Below are positions 14,036 through 20,393 of a stretch of DNA of 20,393 nucleotides, one piece after another. A model generated the notes under the pieces. The model was not told the origin of the DNA, ran no database searches, and saw only the letters and a program-made list of their open reading frames with translations. The first letter of the stretch is position 1, and every line of letters starts with the position of its first letter. Source of the DNA: JAWWAH01 sp033721415 (GTDB lineage Bacteria; Patescibacteriota; Minisyncoccia; Spechtbacterales; 2-12-FULL-38-22); assembly GCA_033721415.1 (NCBI GenBank), contig JAWWAH010000017.1, positions 1 through 20,393 of the forward strand, written 5' to 3'. A program made the translations under genes and the position numbers.

Positions 14036-14926
14036 ATGCAATTTGACGAATTAGTTGAATACATAAAAAAGGAGCTTGAAGAAGGAAGAGGCGAAAATGA
14101 AATAAAGCCCGCTTTGCGTTCGCTTGGGTGGAAGGAAGAGGATATAAATGATGCTTTTAAGGCGGTGCGCATTATGAATAATGTGGGAACCGAGAGCGAA
14201 TATTCAACAACCAGCTTAATGAAAGGCAAAGAACTTTTAAAGAGAAGTTTCAACATCTATAAAGATAAGTTCTGGACTTTGGTTGGAATAATTTCAATAC
14301 CTGTTCTAGGTTCAATTGTCATCTTTATTCTTGGTTATCTTGTTTTCGGAGATTCCTTTTTGGGTTATGAGAACGCCGTGAATGGAGTTGAGTTTTCTTT
14401 CCGCCACGTTACATTTTTTGTAATTACTTTTTCGTTAGTAATGGTACTGTTTATTTTTCAGCAAATCGCAATGATCTTAGCAGTAAAAGAAAGAGACGAA
14501 AGAGATGTATTTAAATTATATAAAATGGCCAAGGATTATTTTGTTGGATATTTAAGTACAGGTGTTCTATTTGGTCTTATTGTAGTGGGAGGATTTTTAC
14601 TTCTCATAATACCTGGTGTTATATTTGCCATATTCTACAGCATGGCTATGGTTATTGTAATCATGGAAAATCTTACCGGAATGGATGCCTTAAGAAAAAG
14701 CAAAGAATACGTTAAAAAAGATATGTGGGGCTATATAAAAAGATGGGGATTTATGGTCCTTGTATTAATGGGAACATTGATACTTATTTCCATATTTGTA
14801 GCTATTTTAACTCAAGACAATCAGGAGGCTGGACAGAATATTATAGATCTTATTTCTTGGCTTTTGGCCCCTCTTTCGGTTATTTATTTCGTAGAACTTT
14901 ATAAGAATTTTAAAGCATTAAATTAA
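14036..14926 (+). CDS. Multi-pass membrane protein with the same N-terminal helical module
   Basis: 296 residues. The first 44 (LVEYIKKELEEG...LGWKEEDINDAFKAV) align with the start of the protein at 13338: the shared pattern is YIKxEL, then GW four to five residues before an acidic DI/EI and an AF. A polar linker leads to a membrane domain of about six helices. It includes the glycine-rich GLIVVGGFLLLIIPGVIFAIFY, a MENLTGMDALRKSKEYVKKDMW loop and a last helix near 270-290. This resembles the uncharacterised DUF975/glycerophosphodiester-phosphodiesterase membrane-domain group, known for the repeated ALRKS-type loop. No enzyme domain is present. It lies 44 bases after its partner and ends seven bases before rpe. 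Confidence 0.65.
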   Translation: MQFDELVEYIKKELEEGRGENEIKPALRSLGWKEEDINDAFKAVRIMNNVGTESEYSTTSLMKGKELLKRSFNIYKDKFWTLVGIISIPVLGSIVIFILGYLVFGDSFLGYENAVNGVEFSFRHVTFFVITFSLVMVLFIFQQIAMILAVKERDERDVFKLYKMAKDYFVGYLSTGVLFGLIVVGGFLLLIIPGVIFAIFYSMAMVIVIMENLTGMDALRKSKEYVKKDMWGYIKRWGFMVLVLMGTLILISIFVAILTQDNQEAGQNIIDLISWLLAPLSVIYFVELYKNFKALN

Positions 14927-14933
14927 TAAACTT

Positions 14934-15602
14934 ATGAATAAAGAAATAATACCAGCAATTTTAGTTGATTCATTTGAAGAATTTCAGAAGAAGATTCGCA
15001 AGGTAGAGCAACGAGTTAACTGGGTACAGCTTGATGTATCAGATGGTGATTTTGCGCCTGCTTTTGCCTGGGGAGATCCTGTACAGATACATGACTACGA
15101 TGCGGGTTGTTTTATAGAGGTACATTTAATGGTTCAAAATCCAGAAAAAATTATCGACGATTGGCTTACTGGAAGATCAGAAGAAAAAGATTCGGGAGTT
15201 CAGAGAATATATTTTCACTACGAGTCCACAGACGCACATGAAGAAATAGTTAAAAGAATAAAAGAATCAGGCAAGGAGGTTGGAATAGCTATCTTGCCAG
15301 ACACACCTATTAGTGTGTTAGATGACTTGCTCGAAAAGCTAGATTCTGTACTTATTTTTTCTGGTAATCTAGGATTCTATGGGGGTAAGTTTTCAGACAA
15401 TGAAAAAACAACCATTGACAAGATATCCACTTTACGGAGCAATTATCCCAATCTTATAATAGAGGTAGATGGGGGAATGAATCCGGAGACTGCTCCGAAG
15501 GTTGTAGATGTGGGAGCTAATCTAATTGTATCAGGGGGATATATTTGGAAGAGTAAAGATGCATTATCGGCAATTAAGAATTTAGAAGAGTCTATTTCGT
15601 AG
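14934..15602 (+). CDS. rpe: Ribulose-phosphate 3-epimerase family protein (divergent)
   Basis: 222 residues with the TIM-barrel layout of Rpe, which interconverts ribulose-5-phosphate and xylulose-5-phosphate. Recognisable are IPAILVDSFEEF (canonical PSILSAD), WVQLDVSDGDF (30-40), EVHLMVQNP (62-70), LIFSGNLGFYGGKF (140-153) and IEVDGGMNPETA (176-187). Of the four metal ligands in classical Rpe (His, Asp, His, Asp), Asp34, His64 and Asp179 are kept. The first His is Gln32, and the early Ser is Ala8. It may therefore bind metal differently, or be a sub-family with altered substrate. Its place right before transketolase supports a pentose phosphate role. ATG 14934 has no SD. Confidence 0.82.
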   Translation: MNKEIIPAILVDSFEEFQKKIRKVEQRVNWVQLDVSDGDFAPAFAWGDPVQIHDYDAGCFIEVHLMVQNPEKIIDDWLTGRSEEKDSGVQRIYFHYESTDAHEEIVKRIKESGKEVGIAILPDTPISVLDDLLEKLDSVLIFSGNLGFYGGKFSDNEKTTIDKISTLRSNYPNLIIEVDGGMNPETAPKVVDVGANLIVSGGYIWKSKDALSAIKNLEESIS

Positions 15603-15634
15603 ATATTATAATAAAAATCACTAAATAAAGTTTT

Positions 15635-16504
15635 ATGCCTATTCACGCGATACATGATCAAAAAGTAAAGACCCTAGAGAAAGAAGCAAACGAGATTCGT
15701 AAAAGCATTATGGAAATGCTTTTTGAGGCTGGTTCTGGACATAGTGCTGGACCCCTTGGAATGACGGATGTATTTACCGCTCTCTATTTCCATGTTTTAG
15801 ACCACAAACCCGAAGATCCTTTCTGGGAAGAGAGAGATAGATTAGTGCTCTCTAATGGACATATAAATCCTGTCCAATATGCAACAATGGCACATGCCGG
15901 ATATTTTCCTAAAGAAGAACTTAAAACATTAAGAAAGATGGGCACGCGTTTACAGGGGCATCCACATCGAACAGCTTTACCAGGGGTAGAAGCAACAAGC
16001 GGACCACTAGGAAGTGGCTTAGGTGTTGCTGCAGGAATGGCAATTGCGGCTCGTATGGACAAGAAAAAATGGAGGACTTACTGCATTATGGGTGATGGGG
16101 AGCAAAACGAAGGAGTGGTCTGGGAAGCTGCTATGTTTATAGGAAAAGAAAAACTCAACGAACTTACAGTTATTATTGATAGAAACAATATTCAAATAGA
16201 TGGCTTTACCTCAGATGTTATGCCACTTGAGCCACTTCGTGAAAAATATGAAGCATTCGGTTGGCATGTTGTAGATATTGATGGTCACAATATCACCGAA
16301 ATAGTAGACGCTTGCCGTAAAGCTGATTCAATACAAGAGAAGCCAACTATGATAATAGCTAACACTATCCCAGGTTATGGTGTTGAATTTATGGAAGATA
16401 AATTTGAATGGCATGGTAAGCCACCAGGAAGCAAAGAGGAACTAAGTAAAGCACTTCACGACTTAAGAACATTAGGAGGAAGAATTAACAGTGAACATGA
16501 ATAA
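15635..16504 (+). CDS. tktA: Transketolase, N-terminal (TPP-binding) subunit
   Basis: 289 residues equal to the first domain of a full transketolase of about 650. Together with the next gene it moves two-carbon units between ketose and aldose phosphates, using thiamine diphosphate. GSGHSAGPLGM is at 33-43, SNGHINPVQYA near 73-83 and GPLGSGLGVAAGMA near 123-136. The TPP/Mg motif is MGDGEQNEG (152-160) through DRNNIQIDG (182-190). The C-terminus overlaps the next gene by 14 bases. ATG 15635 has no SD and follows rpe by 32 bases. Split transketolases are common in archaea and several bacterial lineages, so the split itself is not a defect. Confidence 0.93.
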   Translation: MPIHAIHDQKVKTLEKEANEIRKSIMEMLFEAGSGHSAGPLGMTDVFTALYFHVLDHKPEDPFWEERDRLVLSNGHINPVQYATMAHAGYFPKEELKTLRKMGTRLQGHPHRTALPGVEATSGPLGSGLGVAAGMAIAARMDKKKWRTYCIMGDGEQNEGVVWEAAMFIGKEKLNELTVIIDRNNIQIDGFTSDVMPLEPLREKYEAFGWHVVDIDGHNITEIVDACRKADSIQEKPTMIIANTIPGYGVEFMEDKFEWHGKPPGSKEELSKALHDLRTLGGRINSEHE

Positions 16505-17522
16505 CATGAAAATAAATAAATCTTTAAATTTGATTTCAGATCTGCTTAATGCAGATAAAATAGAAAAAGCAAAAACTCGCGATGGATATGGAAAAGGTCT
16601 AGTGGAAGCCGGAGAAAAAAATGAAGATGTGGTTGTTTTGTGCGCTGATCTTACTGAGAGTACTCGTTCACATTGGTTCCGAGAAAAATTTCCTGAGCGT
16701 TTTATTGAAGTAGGTATTGCAGAGCAAAATATGGCTGCTACAGCAAGCGGATTAGCTTCTGCGGGCAAGGTAGCTTTTATATCATCTTATGCCGCTTTTT
16801 CTCCTGGTAGAAATAATGAACAAATACGTACAACAATTAGCTATAATAACTGGGGGTCAGAAAAAGGTAGAGAAATTAATGTTAAAGTAGCTGGAGCCCA
16901 CGCAGGAGTTTCTGTAGGGCGAGATGGTGCGACACACCAAGCGCTTGAGGATGTAGCTCTTATGCGTGTACAACCGGGCATGACAGTTGTTGTACCTGCT
17001 GATGTGCATGAGGCTCAGAAAGCAACAGTAGCTCTAGCAGAGCGCCCAGGGCCTGCGTATATTAGATTTGGTCGTGCCGCATATCCAATATTCACCACAG
17101 AAAAAACTCCTTTCGAGATTGGTAAAGCTTATGTGATTACAAAAGGCAAGGATGTAACTATTGCGGCAAACGGACCCTTGGTTTACAAGGCGCTTCAAGC
17201 GGCAAGTGAACTAGAAGAAGAGGGGATAGACTGTGAGGTTATAAATAATCACACAGTTAAGCCGTTAGATGGCGAAACCATATTAAAGTCTGTTAAAAAG
17301 ACAGGGGCGATAGTAACGGCAGAGGAACACAATATATTAGGAGGAATGGGTTCGGCTGTTGCTGAATATCTAAGTCAAAATCATCCCACCCCACAGGAAT
17401 TTATTGGAACAAGAGATAGATTTGGAGAGTCTGGAGATCCAGAGGAATTATTTGAAAAATTCGAAATGGGAGTAAGCCATATTAAGGAAGCGGTGAAAAG
17501 GGTTTTGGATAGAAAAAAGTAA
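16491..17522 (+). CDS. tktB: Transketolase, C-terminal (pyrimidine-binding and C) subunit
   Basis: 343 residues supplying the pyrimidine and C-terminal domains. The pyrimidine domain shows the RDGYGKGLVEAG start, GIAEQNMAATASGLA, whose Glu activates thiamine diphosphate, and SYAAFSPGRNNEQIR. A C-terminal transketolase domain (DVTIAANGPLVYKAL, EEHNILGGMGSAVAE, RFGESG) follows. AGGAGG at 16474-16479, inside the end of the previous gene, lies 11 bases before GTG 16491; ATG 16497 is an alternative start. The overlap and embedded SD suggest translational coupling, which would keep the two subunits balanced. A strong terminator follows at 17549. No transaldolase or phosphoketolase gene is in the window. 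Confidence 0.93.
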   Translation: MNMNNMKINKSLNLISDLLNADKIEKAKTRDGYGKGLVEAGEKNEDVVVLCADLTESTRSHWFREKFPERFIEVGIAEQNMAATASGLASAGKVAFISSYAAFSPGRNNEQIRTTISYNNWGSEKGREINVKVAGAHAGVSVGRDGATHQALEDVALMRVQPGMTVVVPADVHEAQKATVALAERPGPAYIRFGRAAYPIFTTEKTPFEIGKAYVITKGKDVTIAANGPLVYKALQAASELEEEGIDCEVINNHTVKPLDGETILKSVKKTGAIVTAEEHNILGGMGSAVAEYLSQNHPTPQEFIGTRDRFGESGDPEELFEKFEMGVSHIKEAVKRVLDRKK

Positions 17523-17548
17523 AAGATGGTTATCTTCTATAAGTCCTA

Positions 17549-17581
17549 GGACAAAAAAACCGCTAAGCGGTTTTTTTGTCC
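17549..17581 (+). terminator. Palindromic terminator ending the metabolic run
   Basis: GGACAAAAAAACCGC (17549-17563) and GCGGTTTTTTTGTCC (17567-17581) are exact reverse complements around TAA. The T run is inside the 3' arm. It would also work on the minus strand. Confidence 0.9.
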
Positions 17582-17588
17582 TTATCCC

Positions 17589-17616
17589 TTGACAAATATT
17601 TATAATATGATATAAT
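17589..17616 (+). promoter_or_regulatory. Consensus promoter of the large structured RNA
   Basis: TTGACA (17589-17594), 16 bases and TATAAT (17611-17616): both hexamers match consensus, the strongest promoter boxes in the window. It starts eight bases after the metabolic terminator. Confidence 0.85.
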
Positions 17617-17621
17617 ACAGG

Positions 17622-18379
17622 AGTATTTGAGAATTGATAAGGAGGTAGCAGGCAGTTATATTGACTTCAAGCTCTCTCGTTATCAGTTCTTACAAATTCG
17701 TGCCACGCTTTTAGTTGATAGTATCACTATCGTTTAAAAGCGCGGTGCGAGCCTAAGCTAGCGCGATTAGCAAAGGGGGCTCCCTCCCCCCGACCCAAAA
17801 AAAGCCAGAGGGCCGCTAGCAGGGAAGCCACCCTGAGACAAAAAGTCTGCGGGGATGGCAACCCCAAAGACTTAGTTCGTCCGGAGGCGTTTTCGACGTT
17901 GCTCCGTCCCGCACGCAGGGACAAAAGACGTATCTTTGGGCTCGTACCGCCATTACTTCCGGGATGCGGTTCCCGGATAAATCAAAGGAAAAAATAAACA
18001 TAAAAATAGTACCAAGGGCTAAAGCCGGGGAGTCCTCCTAAAGGAGAAGCGAACCGTATCGCAATCTAACCTCGGCACCCCATCCCAGATCTTATGCGAA
18101 ACATGAGGTTTGAGATGGGGTCCCTGCTTTTTCTGTGCGCACATGCCTTCACGGTCAATGTCTCGAGGCATATCGCATCCCTAGTCGCGGGATGGGCGCT
18201 TTACGCAGGAGCGATCAGACTCCTAATACCTCAGCTCCTGGACTGTGTCCTCTAGGCGTCAGAGTAACGCACCAACGCTCTGGGCCGGTACGATAACCCG
18301 GCGCAACCTCCCTGTTTCTATGCTTTGTATAGAGATAGAGAGGTTTCAAAAACATCGCAAAAGCGGTGTTTTTGGTTTT
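17622..18379 (+). ncRNA. Candidate large structured non-coding RNA (about 760 bases)
   Basis: No plausible ORF spans this stretch, yet it has a consensus promoter and an intrinsic terminator and is far GC-richer than its surroundings (36 of 60 bases at 17881-17940, against 19 of 60 at 9061-9120). Local pairings visible by eye: 17628-17640 with 17680-17692; 17700-17712 with 17736-17748, capped by 17717-17722 with 17726-17731; 17757-17763 with 17814-17820; 17843-17848 with 17868-17873; 17906-17910 with 17918-17922; 17958-17964 with 17971-17977; 18024-18030 with 18070-18076, enclosing two small hairpins; 18078-18096 with 18102-18120 (18 pairs, one mismatch, CGAAA loop); 18143-18149 with 18165-18171; 18176-18181 with 18189-18194; 18306-18310 with 18340-18344. 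I could not match RNase P, tmRNA, 6S, SRP RNA or group I/II intron cores. Alternatives are a very long leader of the metallopeptidase gene, or a member of a known large RNA class I cannot recall by sequence. Confidence 0.6.
18347..18379 (+). terminator. Terminator of the large structured RNA
   Basis: CAAAAACATCGC (18347-18358) pairs with GCGGTGTTTTTG (18363-18374) through one G-U pair, with an AAAA loop, followed by a further T-rich tract. Confidence 0.85.
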
Positions 18380-18385
18380 GTAAAC

Positions 18386-18413
18386 TTGAAAAGTGGAGAA
18401 TATGTGATATTTT
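18386..18413 (+). promoter_or_regulatory. Possible promoter of the metallopeptidase-like gene
   Basis: TTGAAA (18386-18391), 16 bases and TATTTT (18408-18413), just after the RNA terminator. It is weaker than the other promoters listed, but would make the gene independent of the RNA. Confidence 0.45.
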
Positions 18414-18441
18414 TAATTTAGTTCATTGAAAGGAGGTAGAA

Positions 18442-19134
18442 GTGCATAATGGCTCAGAAAGCTATGACTTGATAGATTCTAATGATGAAAGATGTCGATT
18501 TATAAAAGTATTTGTACCATCACGTCAACACGAAGAAGCATTTCGATTAATTACGATTGGTAGCTTAATCAGGATAATTGATAGATGTTTTAAAGATAAT
18601 GGTTTTGAGCTCGATGAGTCAAAAAAACTTCACATATTTATGTCTTCGCAAAAAATAAAGATGAAAGATATTGAAAAAGATTGGGAAGATGAAGAAACTA
18701 ATATTCTTGGGGCAACCTATGTAGATGTGTTGGAAGACTCTATGCTCGCAAGAGTGTTTCTCTATTTTAATCAAAATAATAACAGATTACGTATGATTAA
18801 AACACTCCTGCATGAGCTAGACCATGTTTTGTGGCGATTTGAAGGTGAAGAATTTTGCTTAGAAAAGCCATACAGATCTCGCTCGCACGAGATAAGAGCT
18901 CACCATATGAGTGACGCATGGTTAAATATATTAAAAAAAGAGGATAAAGAGCTTCACGAGGAGATAAATAGATTGCGTGCGGTATTGTTTAATTTATCAC
19001 ACCATGAAATAGTATCAGGCGTTAATTTGGGTTTGCGTAAGTACCTTACAAGAAGAGAGATAGAAAAAATACGCAACAAGATTACTCTCTTAAGAAGAGA
19101 ATGCTTATTGTCTTGTCGATCCTGCCTATTTTAA
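18442..19134 (+). CDS. Putative zinc metallopeptidase (HExxH) of unknown family
   Basis: 230 residues from GTG 18442, with AAAGGAGGT (18429-18437) five bases upstream. The centre carries TLLHELDHVLW, in which HELDH (124-128) is an HExxH zinc site. SHEIRAHHMSDAW (148-160), about 20 residues on, could give Glu150 or a His as third ligand. This spacing recalls ImmA/IrrE-like and SprT-like minimal peptidases, but the surrounding sequence is not a clear match to either. The N-terminal 120 residues are mixed helix/strand without a membrane segment, and the C-terminus is a basic helix with three cysteines (ECLLSCRSCLF). It follows the large RNA and has its own terminator. If ImmA-like, it might cleave a repressor, but no such partner gene is nearby. 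Confidence 0.6.
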   Translation: MHNGSESYDLIDSNDERCRFIKVFVPSRQHEEAFRLITIGSLIRIIDRCFKDNGFELDESKKLHIFMSSQKIKMKDIEKDWEDEETNILGATYVDVLEDSMLARVFLYFNQNNNRLRMIKTLLHELDHVLWRFEGEEFCLEKPYRSRSHEIRAHHMSDAWLNILKKEDKELHEEINRLRAVLFNLSHHEIVSGVNLGLRKYLTRREIEKIRNKITLLRRECLLSCRSCLF

Positions 19135-19138
19135 GCTT

Positions 19139-19166
19139 AAAACAGGAGCTAGTTCTCCTGTTTTTT
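19139..19166 (+). terminator. Terminator of the metallopeptidase-like gene
   Basis: AAAACAGGAG (19139-19148) pairs with CTCCTGTTTT (19155-19164) around a CTAGTT loop, with T residues to 19166. Confidence 0.9.
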
Positions 19167-19171
19167 AATAT

Positions 19172-19195
19172 AAAAATGGACCCAACTTGGGTCCA
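19172..19195 (-). terminator. Terminator of the antiporter gene (minus strand)
   Basis: TGGACCCAA (19177-19185) and TTGGGTCCA (19187-19195) form a 9-bp stem. The AAAAA at 19172-19176 is the T run when read on the minus strand. The two convergent genes thus each have their own terminator. Confidence 0.8.
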
Positions 19196-19211
19196 TTAAA
19201 GTACTATTTTT

Positions 19212-20393
19212 TTAACTTGTTTCTGTATTACTAGAACTAGGAACTTTTTTTTCTGCTTTTTGCGCTACGCGCTTTAGTAGTATCGGTGCCGCAAAGGTGG
19301 TTACTATAACCATTGTGATTATGATTGCGACATCCTGTGCGCTAAAGACTCCGAGCCCTGCTCCAATCGATGCAAATACAAGGCCAACTTCTCCTCGCGG
19401 AACCATACTCCAGCCAATAATTTTACTATCGAGACCTGGAGCGGCAAATCCTGCAACATACTTTGTAAGAATTGCAACAAGGCTTACTGCACCACCAATA
19501 GCTAGAACAGTCGGTGTTAGCACTGTGATATCAACGAGCATACCAACTCTTACAAAGAAGAGAGGCACAAAGAATACCATCAGCTTATCTACAACCCATT
19601 CGACGCTAACTAGCGAGCTGTTTTTGAATCTTTCCAGGTGAACCTCTTCAAGAATAAGACCTGCGGCGAATGCGCCAATGATTGGCTCAAGCCCAAGTGC
19701 AAATGCTACACCAGCCAAGAATAATGCAAGCAGTACTACAAGGGAGATTTCTCCCGCAATATCATCTACAAACTTAGCAACAACCTTACTTACCCAGTCG
19801 GCGAACTTACCGCCAAATGCTAGGGCAAGCCCAACAAAGGCTCCGGCCTTTGCAAGCAAGAGAAGAAGGCTGGTCGTATCAATACTGCCACTTGTGGCCA
19901 TTCCTGCAACTAGCGCAAGCAGTACAAGCCCAAGGATATCATCTATTACAGCTGCTCCCTGAACAGTCTTACCTTCTTTACTGCTAGCTAATCCAAGCTC
20001 CTTTAGTACGCTTACTGATAGCGCAACACTTGTTGCTGTCATTGCAGCACCAAAGAAGAGGATAACAGTCCAGTCTCCACCACCTATATTAAAAGGGAGA
20101 GCCAGTGCTAGAAGGCCAAGAATAGGTAAAATAACTCCTACGAGAGCAACCGCGGTTGCCTTGCCTCCAACTTTGAGCATTTCCCCCACTGTTGAATGCA
20201 TCCCAATGTGTAAAAGAAGTATAACTACACCAAATTCAGCAAATCCTTCGATATATGGGTTCTCCATAATGTCCGAATAAAGGTGTATTGCGTAGTTTCT
20301 TTCCAGAAAGATCAGCACTGTGGCAAGAAGAATACCGCTTCCAAGTTGAGCGAGAACAGGAGATTGATTTATCTTCTTTGCTCCAGCAACCAA
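19212..20393 (-). CDS. CPA2-type Na+/H+ antiporter (Kef/NapA-like), 5' partial
   Basis: 393 residues run off the right edge. The first visible codon is a TTG at the boundary, so the true start lies outside. The beginning (KKINQSPVLAQLGSGILLA) corresponds to helix 1 of the family (normally preceded by only 20-30 residues), so little is missing. Key features are FGAAMTATSVALSVSVLKELG (the unwound helix with T-A-T-S), VIDDILGLVLLALV with the adjacent Asp pair that binds ion and proton in electrogenic CPA2 exchangers, and WSMVPRGEVGLVFASIGAGLG near the end. About twelve helices are expected in the cytoplasmic membrane, and the polar tail has no TrkA/RCK domain. It most likely extrudes Na+ (or K+) for H+ and helps control pH. 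Codon use is GC-richer than in the metabolic run. Confidence 0.92.
   Translation of the reverse strand: MVAGAKKINQSPVLAQLGSGILLATVLIFLERNYAIHLYSDIMENPYIEGFAEFGVVILLLHIGMHSTVGEMLKVGGKATAVALVGVILPILGLLALALPFNIGGGDWTVILFFGAAMTATSVALSVSVLKELGLASSKEGKTVQGAAVIDDILGLVLLALVAGMATSGSIDTTSLLLLLAKAGAFVGLALAFGGKFADWVSKVVAKFVDDIAGEISLVVLLALFLAGVAFALGLEPIIGAFAAGLILEEVHLERFKNSSLVSVEWVVDKLMVFFVPLFFVRVGMLVDITVLTPTVLAIGGAVSLVAILTKYVAGFAAPGLDSKIIGWSMVPRGEVGLVFASIGAGLGVFSAQDVAIIITMVIVTTFAAPILLKRVAQKAEKKVPSSSNTETS

Noticed and set aside
17958..17977. tRNA-like T arm (CCGGGA...TCCCGG)
   Set aside because: The loop lacks TTC(G/A)A and there is no acceptor stem, D arm or anticodon arm around it. No tRNA was found anywhere in the window.
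17727..18001. Minus-strand ORFs of 61-65 codons within the large RNA
   Set aside because: They overlap each other, have no SD, contain low-quality Arg/Ser/Leu-rich sequence, and are a normal by-product of GC-rich sequence.
17622..18379. RNase P RNA, tmRNA, group I intron or group II intron identity
   Set aside because: I looked for the RNase P CR-I/CR-V sequences, a tmRNA acceptor/T-loop end with CCA and tag frame, the group I P7 core and the group II domain V hairpin, and found none. A covariance search would be decisive.
1..20393. CRISPR array, insertion sequence, integrase or attachment site
   Set aside because: No regularly spaced direct repeats, transposase or integrase motifs, or flanking target duplications were seen. 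The only repeats are the protein-coding repeats and terminator hairpins.

Overview
This window looks like chromosome from a member of the Candidate Phyla Radiation (Patescibacteria), most probably a Parcubacteria-type lineage. That is inferred from gene style, not from a marker gene. The coding sequence is AT-rich. Central carbon genes are compact, and several proteins are small, half-size or lineage-specific. The two surface proteins end in a VLGETG-type tail, and most housekeeping genes start at an ATG with no Shine-Dalgarno sequence. The standard genetic code fits throughout. All 22 stop codons I could place are TAA (15) or TAG (7); none is TGA.

Layout. 1-86: end of an unidentified gene, then a terminator. 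151-1432: a three-gene unit (HAD-family phosphatase-like protein, a 97-residue unknown, a CxxC/CxxC mini-protein preceded by a folded leader), closed by a terminator. 1434-5512: a giant secreted repeat protein (seven CnaB/SpaA-like repeats, two DUF11 domains, VLGETGA tail) with its own promoter and terminator. 5529-6374: a membrane protein that fuses a SemiSWEET-like PQ-loop domain to a TrmO-type tRNA methyltransferase domain. 6399-7080: a smaller VLGETGA surface protein. 7106-7821: a short structured RNA with a terminator, then a PD-(D/E)XK nuclease-like gene. 7841-8548: a VIT1/CCC1 metal transporter. 8556-8901: a GC-richer 65-residue membrane protein.

9011-17522 is a long co-directional run: GAPDH, a conserved unknown, an FAD-linked oxidase, a half-size MFS protein, RpiB, two membrane proteins sharing an N-terminal helical module, ribulose-phosphate 3-epimerase, and transketolase split into N and C subunits. 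These supply the non-oxidative pentose phosphate enzymes apart from transaldolase, plus one glycolytic step. No terminator is visible until 17549.

17589-18379 is the most striking part. It is a GC-rich, densely self-complementary stretch of about 760 bases with its own promoter and terminator and no convincing ORF, so it is a candidate large structured non-coding RNA. It is followed by an HExxH metallopeptidase-like gene (18442-19134). On the opposite strand at the right edge is a partial CPA2-type Na+/H+ antiporter (19212-20393).

Two gene styles alternate. One group (217, 704, 1140, 5593, 7302, 8619, 18442) uses GTG starts behind SD sequences, mostly has recognisable promoters and terminators, and often lies beside structured RNA. 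The other group (7841 and the 9011-16504 metabolic run) uses ATG starts without SD sequences. The first group looks accessory and the second core.
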